Origin: Helicobacteraceae bacterium
GTDB taxonomy: Bacteria > Campylobacterota > Campylobacteria > Campylobacterales > Sulfurimonadaceae
Reading direction: 5' to 3'
Assembly: GCA_027023805.1 (NCBI GenBank)
Contig: JALVUF010000026.1
Span: 1-37,583, forward strand
Length of the DNA stretch: 37,583 nt
The translations under genes and the position numbers were made by a program. The notes below the pieces were generated by a model, which worked only from the letters and a program-made list of their open reading frames with translations, made no database searches and was not told the origin of the DNA. Shown here in pieces: positions 25,014-32,035 of this stretch; the stretch's first letter is position 1; each line of letters begins with the position of its first letter.

Positions 25014-26146
25014 AAACTGCCCCCCAATTCTATTATTCTTCTTCTATCCGCCTTATACAAAAGTGTCCCGATTTTAAGTCTTGGCAACAATAACTTATAA
25101 AGTTTTAACGCCTTGCTAACCTCTCCTATTATATCATAAGAGCGGGCAAAAGCAAAAAATATATACTTATTATCAGGGTTGTTGTCGTATGCCATTTTAT
25201 AAAATTTAACAGCTTTTTTTAACTGATGATTGTTTTCAAAATAATACCCCGCCAGTAGCTGCAAATCTCCATTATTGTCATTTATTATAAAAGGCTTTAA
25301 CTCTTTATAAAAAGTGCGTCTGTTGCTTTTTGCCGCACCGTAAGCGTAAGCGTAAATCAAAGAGGTATCGTTATGATACATTTTAAGTATCTTTTTTTCT
25401 TGAAAAAACTCTCCCGTCATTCCGTATAAATAACTAAGATTATCCAGTAATCTGCTATTTTTATAGCCACTTAAAAGAAGTTTTTTATAATACTTTGCGG
25501 CCAGCTCATACTCAGCATTGCCATAAGCTTTATTGGCTTTTACAACCAAGTTTGACTGCATATAAGCAGATATTTTTTTATGCTTAACCTGGTTTTTCTG
25601 TATGATAGTAAAATGGTATATAACAATAAAGGCACTTTTGTATCTATTTGAGCGTGCCTTCTCCAACTCTTTAAATGCTTCTTGTTTTGAATTTGTTTTT
25701 CCGTAATATCCTACAATCCATCTCTTTAACCGAACCACATCTGTTTTATTTCGCAGGTTTTTAGGAATATACTTTAATATATCTCTTATCTTTTTAGTCG
25801 GCAAAGCAGAAAACAGCTGTACGGCATACATTTGTTTATCGGTAATGTGAATATCTCTTTTAAATCTGGATTTATATGTAGGCAATATAACGGCGCCTTT
25901 ATATTTTTTGGAAAATATCTTTAGCATATTGTGTGCCTTTGAATAATCATCAAAACATCCACATCTGACACTAAGCATATTTGAAATATCTAAAATTTTA
26001 CATGAAGGAGGATACATGGAGCTTTTAAGCACATAACTGCTACTTTTAGGTATGCTTAACAGCGCCACGCTGTAACAGGTATCTTTAGCGTATAAAAAAA
26101 GCGGCAGAAATAAAATTGTTACCGCAACAACTATATATCTTTTCAT
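25010..26146 (-). CDS. Secreted TPR protein of the pilus operon with SPOR-like N-terminus (MshN position)
   Basis: The 378-residue protein has a signal peptide (VAVTILFLPLFLYA), a SPOR-like domain (about 22-95, MLSVRCGCFDDYSKAHNMLKI), then helical TPR-type repeats (AYGNAEYELAAKYYKKLLLSG, AVKFYKMAYDNNPDNKYIFFA, EVSKALKLYKLLLP). TPR proteins serve as assembly scaffolds. In Vibrio MSHA operons the TPR protein MshN sits at this place, between MshL/MshM and MshE. This one has a cleavable signal and an added SPOR-like domain, so it is at best an analogue. AAAGGGAG precedes the ATG, eight bases after the secretin stop. Confidence 0.7.
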   Translation of the reverse strand: MKRYIVVAVTILFLPLFLYAKDTCYSVALLSIPKSSSYVLKSSMYPPSCKILDISNMLSVRCGCFDDYSKAHNMLKIFSKKYKGAVILPTYKSRFKRDIHITDKQMYAVQLFSALPTKKIRDILKYIPKNLRNKTDVVRLKRWIVGYYGKTNSKQEAFKELEKARSNRYKSAFIVIYHFTIIQKNQVKHKKISAYMQSNLVVKANKAYGNAEYELAAKYYKKLLLSGYKNSRLLDNLSYLYGMTGEFFQEKKILKMYHNDTSLIYAYAYGAAKSNRRTFYKELKPFIINDNNGDLQLLAGYYFENNHQLKKAVKFYKMAYDNNPDNKYIFFAFARSYDIIGEVSKALKLYKLLLPRLKIGTLLYKADRRRIIELGGSL

Positions 26147-26154
26147 ATCTCCCT

Positions 26155-27687
26155 TTACTTGATAACCCGAAGTCTAAGCAAAATAACCAGCTCTTTTTTT
26201 TCCGTTGTATCAATTGTCTGAGTAAAGAGTGAACCCACAAACGGCAATTTATCCAAAAACGGTACAGACTGTTTTTGTTTTGATATGGAATTGCTGATTA
26301 AGCCGCCTATAAAAACCAAAGAGTTATTATTTGCATAAATCGTAGTACCTAGCTCTTTTATATCGATAACCGGCGCGCTGGCAACTACTACTCCATTGTT
26401 GTCATACTGCTTTTTAACACTTACTATAGTAGAAGTGATTGGAATGATATTTAGCATAATCTTTCCGTTTTTCATAACCGTCGGTGTAACGCCCATGGTA
26501 ACTCCGTTTAAGATGTTGCTCTGCGTATATGTTATTTGACTGTTACTAAGTGATGTTCCTTGTGTAAATTGTATATATTTACTAAAAAATGGCACCAGTT
26601 TACCAGATGAGATGATTGCTGACTGGCCGCTTAATACCGTAATGCGCGGGTTTGAAACCGTATCTATCTTGCCTGCTTGATTTAGCGCATTGATTACAGC
26701 TTGAAAACTGTTTGAATTATACGACGCGCTGCCTGCGGTAGTACCCGGTAATCCAAGTGTTTGATTTAGCGTAAAACTATCACCTGCCTTTAAAATATCT
26801 TTACCTACCAAGTTCCAATTCACTCCGAGTTGATGAGAATGGTTAAGTGTGACTTCTAAGATTTTTGCTTCTATCAAAACTTGTTTATCCGCTTGTTTTA
26901 AAACATCTGTAATCATACGCGATATAGCTAAAATATTTTTTCTTTTATCGTAAACGCTTAGTACTCCACTAAAGCGGTTTAATGTATAACTGCCATGTTT
27001 ACTTAGAAGTGCTTTGATGTTATTTTGTAAGTCATTATAAAAGTTATTCTCTTTTTTTGAATTTGTAAAATTTAACCTATAGGCTCCTTTTACTCCGATG
27101 CCTCCACTGCCCGAGCTGCTGCTTGAGCCACCGCCGCCGCTAGAGCTGCCGCCGCTACTGCCAGAAGTATTGGCAGAGCTTAACATATTTCCGCCTAGTT
27201 TTGTGTCTGACGAACTCGTAGTATGAACATAAGGAATTAAAAAAACTTTTCTCATATATTCTTTTACATGTAAGATATTGCCCCGAACAACATAATAACA
27301 TCCCGACATATTTGAGACAATATTGAGCACGTCTTTTAAATTGGCGTCATGCACCGATAAGGTTATAGGCGTTTTGGTATCAACGTCTTTATCTATAACA
27401 AGGTTTACTCCTGAGATTTTAGATATTGAATATAAAACATTCGCCAAACTTGCATTTTTTGCCGAAAATGTAATCGTTTTATTATCAAAAATAGATAACT
27501 TGTGATAAATAGGAGGAAGCACAAGAGCCGGAGGCGGAGTTTTTTTAACTCCCAAATCCTCAAAAGCTTTAATCTGCTGTGACGCTGTTTTTATGTGATT
27601 TTTTGGCGACGGCGTTAGATTTTGATTATCCGTACAGCCGCTTAGTATAATAAGCAAAATCCCGATTAATGAAACAAATATACCCAT
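26155..27687 (-). CDS. mshL: MshL/PilQ-type outer-membrane secretin lipoprotein
   Basis: The 510-residue protein has a lipoprotein signal (LIILSGC, Cys18), a secretin N0/STN domain (TFSAKNASLANVLYSISKIS and NLVIDKDVDTKTPITLSVHD), a Ser/Gly-rich linker at about 170-200, an N1 domain, and the secretin core (QVLIEAKILEVTLNHSHQLGVNW, SNPRITVLSGQSAIISSG, NGVTMGVTPTVMKNGKIMLNI, VFIGGLISNS, PFLDKLPFVGSLF). It forms the outer-membrane pore for the pilus. AAGG is six bases before the ATG, which overlaps the MshK-like gene by 22 bases. Confidence 0.93.
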   Translation of the reverse strand: MGIFVSLIGILLIILSGCTDNQNLTPSPKNHIKTASQQIKAFEDLGVKKTPPPALVLPPIYHKLSIFDNKTITFSAKNASLANVLYSISKISGVNLVIDKDVDTKTPITLSVHDANLKDVLNIVSNMSGCYYVVRGNILHVKEYMRKVFLIPYVHTTSSSDTKLGGNMLSSANTSGSSGGSSSGGGGSSSSSGSGGIGVKGAYRLNFTNSKKENNFYNDLQNNIKALLSKHGSYTLNRFSGVLSVYDKRKNILAISRMITDVLKQADKQVLIEAKILEVTLNHSHQLGVNWNLVGKDILKAGDSFTLNQTLGLPGTTAGSASYNSNSFQAVINALNQAGKIDTVSNPRITVLSGQSAIISSGKLVPFFSKYIQFTQGTSLSNSQITYTQSNILNGVTMGVTPTVMKNGKIMLNIIPITSTIVSVKKQYDNNGVVVASAPVIDIKELGTTIYANNNSLVFIGGLISNSISKQKQSVPFLDKLPFVGSLFTQTIDTTEKKELVILLRLRVIK

Positions 27688-28133
27688 TTTAAGCCTTCAA
27701 AAGTTTTGATTAAAACACTGTTTTTTTTGATTTTAATAATTTTAGCATCTTTTATATGCGAACCCTGATGAACAATTTCTGAATTAATTATAGCAGTATT
27801 GTACTTTGCAAATACTGCACTCAAACGCCATTTGAGTTGATATTTATGTTTTATCTGTTTATTTGCCACATGATATAAAACATTTTCACATATCCAGTTT
27901 ATCTGTTTTTGATCATTTAAAAAATCTATACTGCTCTTTTCATATTTGGGAATATAATTCTCTATATCTCTGTAAAACCGTGTTTTAAGATTTATATTGT
28001 TTAAAGGGTACTGTTGAACGGTTGGAAAAGTTTGTTGAAGATAATTTGTAATATTTTGTTGAAAATATAATACCGACGCAACAAATAAAAAAGGCAACAC
28101 AAGCTTTATTAATTGATAATTATTTAGATACAT
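27666..28133 (-). CDS. PilP/MshK-like small pilus protein
   Basis: This 155-residue protein has one N-terminal membrane segment (about 9-25), a variable middle part, and a C-terminal beta unit (AIINSEIVHQGSHIKDAKIIKIKKNSVLIKTF, interrupted here only by reading) that is typical of PilP/GspC homology regions, as in MshK. The family links the inner-membrane MshI/J proteins to the secretin. Overlaps of 14 and 22 bases with its neighbours and its place just before mshL support the assignment. Similarity is by pattern and position only. Confidence 0.7.
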   Translation of the reverse strand: MYLNNYQLIKLVLPFLFVASVLYFQQNITNYLQQTFPTVQQYPLNNINLKTRFYRDIENYIPKYEKSSIDFLNDQKQINWICENVLYHVANKQIKHKYQLKWRLSAVFAKYNTAIINSEIVHQGSHIKDAKIIKIKKNSVLIKTFEGLKWVYLFH

Positions 28134-28611
28134 TTTTATCCTCGTTTAAAGTCGGTACAATTAGACTCATGCTGCCTATTAACAATTTAGGAGTAAACTC
28201 AAAACTATTAAACTTTATAAAACCGGCTTTAAAATCAAGATGCATAAAACTCTTAAGCAAAACCATGTTATCAAGTTTAAGCCTGTAGCTTACAATCATA
28301 CTTTTTATATTTTGTTTTTTAATAATAAATTTAACAATTTTCAGATGATATTTTTTATAGTTTTTATCAAAAAATGAGATGATTTGTAAGTTAGCCTCAT
28401 CACTATTTTTTGGCAAACTGTATAAATTTGGCATTATATATCTGTTTAACCAAATATTTGTTTTTGAGATTTGTGCTAATTGTCTAATGCTTTGCAAGTG
28501 ATTTTGATTTATCTGCACGATAATGTTGTCTTGTTGTTTATACCAGGATATTAAAACGTATATACAAACCGACAAAGTTAGATTTATAGTGATTAAAACT
28601 ATTTTTGTCAT
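28120..28611 (-). CDS. PilO/MshJ-like pilus assembly protein
   Basis: The 163-residue protein has one N-terminal membrane helix (about 4-22), a coiled segment (NQNHLQSIRQLAQISKTNIWL), and a ferredoxin-like C-terminal half (YHLKIVKFIIKKQNIKSMIVSYRLKLD, then LKSFMHLD). This is the PilO/GspM/MshJ layout. It overlaps the MshI-like gene as ATGA and the MshK-like gene by 14 bases. It should pair with the PilN part of the upstream protein in the periplasm. Sequence likeness to known families is low, and position gives most of the support. Confidence 0.65.
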   Translation of the reverse strand: MTKIVLITINLTLSVCIYVLISWYKQQDNIIVQINQNHLQSIRQLAQISKTNIWLNRYIMPNLYSLPKNSDEANLQIISFFDKNYKKYHLKIVKFIIKKQNIKSMIVSYRLKLDNMVLLKSFMHLDFKAGFIKFNSFEFTPKLLIGSMSLIVPTLNEDKNVSK

Positions 28612-29987
28612 ATTTTTCGTCTGCTTCTAATAATTTTTGACGGCTGTTTTAATATAACAACAGCCTTAAATGTCATAGTCGTATAATCGGGCAAAAATTT
28701 ACTTATTAGCTTGTCACTGCTTTTTATCGCCTCTAATGCGTGATTGAAACTATTTTCAAACTTATACATCGCCATAAGTGTTGTAAAATGTTTTATAAAA
28801 AATAGTTCCAGATGAATTTTTCCACCACTGTTTTTCCATTTCATTCCTGCGGGCCTTAGCATTAAAACCAGCGGTTTTATGCTAATTAACAATGAAACGG
28901 GAGTTTGATTTAGATATTTATCTCTTATTTTCATCTCATAATAACTTTTTTTCAATTTGCTTGATGATAATGTTTTTGTATGATTTAACTCAAACTCAAG
29001 TTTAGATTTTATAGCACTATATCTTTGAAGAAGATTCTCATGAGTCTCGTATGAATTATATCCCAAGTATAAAAAGGCAAGCAAGATGGCGCTTGAGAAA
29101 ATAAGCATTATATTTACAATATATTTAAACTGAATGTTTGCAAGAAGCGAGTCAGGCATAAACCGTGATTTTTTTGGTGTAAAATATGCACCTATGGAGA
29201 TTATAAATGTTTGTATTTTTTCATTTGGAAAATTTTTGATATTTGGAGTCAAGACAGATATTGCAAGATTATAAAGCATATTTAACTGCGCGGCTATATC
29301 CTCATCTGTCGCCAAATTTCCGCACATCACGATATTTGTAAATTTTATATCTCTAAATTGTTGCCGGATATAAGAAATCGTTTGATTTATAAATGAATCT
29401 CTATCTGATTTATAAGTCTCATCAGAGCCGGCTTCAATACTAACAGAGCGTGAAAAGAGAAGCTCTTTTTGACTAATGGCCAATGTCGTTACTGTTTTTT
29501 TATTTGCGTATATACATATATACGATTTTTTATCTATACAGCTGTTTGCAATGCCGGCAAGAGCATATTTATCAACAGTTACGCTTTTGATAATATCGGT
29601 ATTGCCAAGCAGTGACAAGGTTTTCATAAGCGACTGCTCATCTATCGCATCTACCTTATACTCTGTATTTTTATCATCATTTTGTTCAAAGAGTTTGTCA
29701 TAAACAAAAAGAGGCTTTTGTTTGTTTGAATTTGTTGATATTTTGTGTGAAATATATTTTTTTATTACAGATTTATTTTTAATAGCCGTCGGAACTTTTA
29801 TCTGATCGCTTACAATAAACGGTAACTTGGCACATAAAAATAAAGGATACTTTTTTTTAAAAAATATGGCTAGTTCTTCAGATGGGAGACTCCAACAATC
29901 AAGAAGCGTCAACGTGCCTTTGTTTAAACGTTGGTAAGTGACATAAACCGTATCATCTTCAATAGATACTGTATAAAATTTTTCCAT
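28608..29987 (-). CDS. MshI-like protein: PilM-like cytoplasmic part fused to PilN-like membrane part
   Basis: The 459-residue protein has an N-terminal actin/PilM-like cytoplasmic half (about 1-280; IKSVTVDKYALAGIAN, YICIYANKKTVTTLAIS, ELLFSRSVSIEAG, FTNIVMCGNLAT) that ends in a membrane helix (about 298-315), followed by a coiled coil (NLLQRYSAIKSKLEFEL) and a small PilN-like domain (TPVSLLISIKPLVLML). Such PilM-PilN fusions (MshI) typify MSHA-type systems and join the ATPase to the periplasmic complex. The start overlaps the chemoreceptor stop as TAATG. The basic tail IIRSRRKI is odd for a PilN end. Confidence 0.8.
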   Translation of the reverse strand: MEKFYTVSIEDDTVYVTYQRLNKGTLTLLDCWSLPSEELAIFFKKKYPLFLCAKLPFIVSDQIKVPTAIKNKSVIKKYISHKISTNSNKQKPLFVYDKLFEQNDDKNTEYKVDAIDEQSLMKTLSLLGNTDIIKSVTVDKYALAGIANSCIDKKSYICIYANKKTVTTLAISQKELLFSRSVSIEAGSDETYKSDRDSFINQTISYIRQQFRDIKFTNIVMCGNLATDEDIAAQLNMLYNLAISVLTPNIKNFPNEKIQTFIISIGAYFTPKKSRFMPDSLLANIQFKYIVNIMLIFSSAILLAFLYLGYNSYETHENLLQRYSAIKSKLEFELNHTKTLSSSKLKKSYYEMKIRDKYLNQTPVSLLISIKPLVLMLRPAGMKWKNSGGKIHLELFFIKHFTTLMAMYKFENSFNHALEAIKSSDKLISKFLPDYTTMTFKAVVILKQPSKIIRSRRKI

Positions 29988-31654
29988 TAGTCCGTATCAA
30001 ATTGCTGAAGTTTCTCATCAAGCACGGTTGCCACGCCAAGCAGTGTTGCAGATAGCTCTCCTATACCTTTTACATGAGCTAGATTTTCATTTGACGCTTT
30101 ATCAATTTCCACTACTTCATTTATAATCTCTTTTGTTTGGGCAGCTACGTTTATTATGTTGTTTATAGAAGCGTTAACACTGTCATTCATCTTAGCCATC
30201 ACTCTGTTCATCTGCTCCATTGTAACGCCGACATGATCCGTTTTTTGTGATATCTCGTTTAATGCGATGATGCTATCATTCATCTCTTGACTCGCTTCTA
30301 TAATGCCTTGCACTATCACGCCCACTGTGCCGTTGATCTCATTTAAACTTTTTTGCGTACGTTCTGCAAGTTTTCTAACTTCATCGGCAACAACTGCAAA
30401 ACCACGCCCGTGCTCACCGGCACGCGCCGCTTCAATAGCGGCATTTAAAGCCAAAAGGTTGGTTTGTTCCGCAATATCAGAGATAATTGTAAGTACATTT
30501 TTTACCTGTTCGGTATTTTGAGTAAGATTTGAAAGTTTATCTGCAAGCTCTTTTTGACTAATAATATTTTTTTCATTGGATGCAACCATCTCCCGTGTTT
30601 CATGATTGATGTTTACTATCTGTTTTTCAACATTTAAAATATTTTCACTGCTTTTTTTAGCATCGGTGATTGAAGCCTCAAGATGAGCATTAACCAGCAT
30701 TCCTGTTTTTTGCGCATTTTTCAATCTCTCTTGCTCTTTTTTAACTTCAGCGCCAACCATATCTGAACTTCGTTTTATTGATGATGCAAGTTCTTTGTTG
30801 TTGTTTGATCCATGTTTTGCGTCTGCAACAACATCTGCAATATCACTAAAAAAGTGTGATATGTCAGAAACAGCCACGCCGACATCATCTCTTGTTGTGA
30901 TAACTATCTCTTTTTTAAGATTGTTTTTATCTTTTGAAAACACGTCTATTATAATTTTTACCGGTTGTGTAGTCTGATTTATTACCATTAAAACATTAAT
31001 TAAAGCTATAATAATTGCCACAATACCGGCAATTATGTTCATAAAAATTACACCCTCAACACCAATGGGTCTGTAATACTTTGCCAAAGAGACATTAAAA
31101 GCCGCAAAAAAGACAATAAGACCTATCATAGTGCTCAAAATTACCAAAAGCATCTTTCCTTTTAAGGAAATAAACCGATATGTCTCGCTAAGAGGTACAT
31201 CTTTCGTCCATGCTTCAACAGTCATTATAAATTTGATGATATAGGGCATAGAAAACAGCAGCGGATATGAGATGCTAAGTACAATAGATAGCACCGTCAT
31301 CTCAAATGTGGAAAAAGACTGGGTGCCTGTTACGATTAAAGCGCCCGAAACACAATAAACTAAAGAGCCTGCAAAGATAGCTCTTGGCAGAGAATTGATA
31401 GTTTGCAAAAGCTTTGGACTATTATATTCATGTGCAGTTAAAGTCTTTTGGATAAATGAGAGTTTTTTATAAAAATATATAAATGCTATGGATGTACTAA
31501 TTATCATAAAAAGTATCATAGACGGTGAAATGATAATTTCAAGAAGCTGGCTAAAAGTAATCGTTTGTGTAGAAAAAGTTATAACAAGCCATACCATTGG
31601 TGGTACCATAAAAGAGATAAAGAAAAAAATCAACAGACGCTTTTTGTAACTCAT
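29987..31654 (-). CDS. Methyl-accepting chemotaxis-like protein without periplasmic sensor
   Basis: The 555-residue protein has six hydrophobic segments in its first 230 residues with only short loops, an HAMP-like or linker stretch, and a long coiled coil with the receptor hairpin tip [20 protein letters not shown] (about 400-419), followed by [17 protein letters not shown]. The tip binds CheA/CheW. No periplasmic ligand domain is seen, so it may sense membrane or internal signals. It is first in the pilus operon, with AAGG eight bases before the ATG and a good promoter upstream, suggesting control of pilus-linked behaviour. No che genes are in the window. Confidence 0.92.
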   Translation of the reverse strand: MSYKKRLLIFFFISFMVPPMVWLVITFSTQTITFSQLLEIIISPSMILFMIISTSIAFIYFYKKLSFIQKTLTAHEYNSPKLLQTINSLPRAIFAGSLVYCVSGALIVTGTQSFSTFEMTVLSIVLSISYPLLFSMPYIIKFIMTVEAWTKDVPLSETYRFISLKGKMLLVILSTMIGLIVFFAAFNVSLAKYYRPIGVEGVIFMNIIAGIVAIIIALINVLMVINQTTQPVKIIIDVFSKDKNNLKKEIVITTRDDVGVAVSDISHFFSDIADVVADAKHGSNNNKELASSIKRSSDMVGAEVKKEQERLKNAQKTGMLVNAHLEASITDAKKSSENILNVEKQIVNINHETREMVASNEKNIISQKELADKLSNLTQNTEQVKNVLTIISDIAEQTNLLALNAAIEAARAGEHGRGFAVVADEVRKLAERTQKSLNEINGTVGVIVQGIIEASQEMNDSIIALNEISQKTDHVGVTMEQMNRVMAKMNDSVNASINNIINVAAQTKEIINEVVEIDKASNENLAHVKGIGELSATLLGVATVLDEKLQQFDTD

Positions 31655-31682
31655 GCTAATACCTTATTATTCATAATAGATT

Positions 31683-31711
31683 ATTATAGCACTAATTTTA
31701 CTGATTATCAA
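31683..31711 (-). promoter_or_regulatory. Sigma-70 promoter of the pilus operon
   Basis: On the minus strand, TTGATA (31711-31706), a 17-base spacer and TGC-TATAAT (-10 at 31688-31683, extended -10) lie 29 bases upstream of the chemoreceptor-like ATG. This is the best-formed full promoter in the window. Confidence 0.75.
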
Positions 31712-31753
31712 CCAAAAAAACTATAATGGAGAAATTCTTTTAATTTATTAAAC

Positions 31754-31771
31754 TTACCCCAAACGGGGTAA
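31754..31771 (-). terminator. Stem-loop after rpsU
   Basis: TTACCCC-GTTT-GGGGTAA forms a 7-bp perfect stem with a four-base loop, five bases past the rpsU stop. It is followed by GTTTAATAAATT, so the T tract is weak. It is probably the rpsU terminator and separates it from the pilus operon. Confidence 0.55.
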
Positions 31772-31775
31772 AAAA

Positions 31776-31988
31776 TTATAAACGAGATTCGTAGCGTCTC
31801 ATCATATAAAGACGTTTAAGCATCTTTTTACGAGCACTAATCTTATCTTTTTTGCGCTTTTCTGTCATCGTTTCATGGAAACGGCGAGCACGAGCTTCAG
31901 TTACAATCAGATTTCTATCTGTTTGTTTTTTAAAGCGTCTGTAAGCAGCATCAAAGTTTTCATCATGACGAAGCATAACACCAGGCAT
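31776..31988 (-). CDS. rpsU: 30S ribosomal protein S21
   Basis: The 70-residue basic protein has the S21 pattern: [20 protein letters not shown] at the start, [20 protein letters not shown], and a [17 protein letters not shown] tail. It is part of the small subunit near the anti-Shine-Dalgarno sequence. It stands alone, with an extended -10 element before it and a stem-loop after it. The length and motif are normal for Campylobacterota. Confidence 0.95.
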   Translation of the reverse strand: MPGVMLRHDENFDAAYRRFKKQTDRNLIVTEARARRFHETMTEKRKKDKISARKKMLKRLYMMRRYESRL

Positions 31989-32022
31989 TCACATCACCCA
32001 CTTTCTTTTAATTTAGGGTGAA

Positions 32023-32031
32023 ATTATAACA
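32023..32031 (-). promoter_or_regulatory. Extended -10 promoter of rpsU
   Basis: The minus strand reads TGT-TATAAT, about 35 bases before the rpsU ATG and inside the 47-bp gap after the helicase gene. No -35 is seen, which is acceptable for an extended -10 promoter. Confidence 0.55.
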
Positions 32032-32035
32032 CACT

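Noticed and set aside
25019-25026. Homopolymer C tract near the start of the SGG prepilin as a phase-variation switch
   Set aside because: The run is only about six bases, too short to expect frequent slippage.
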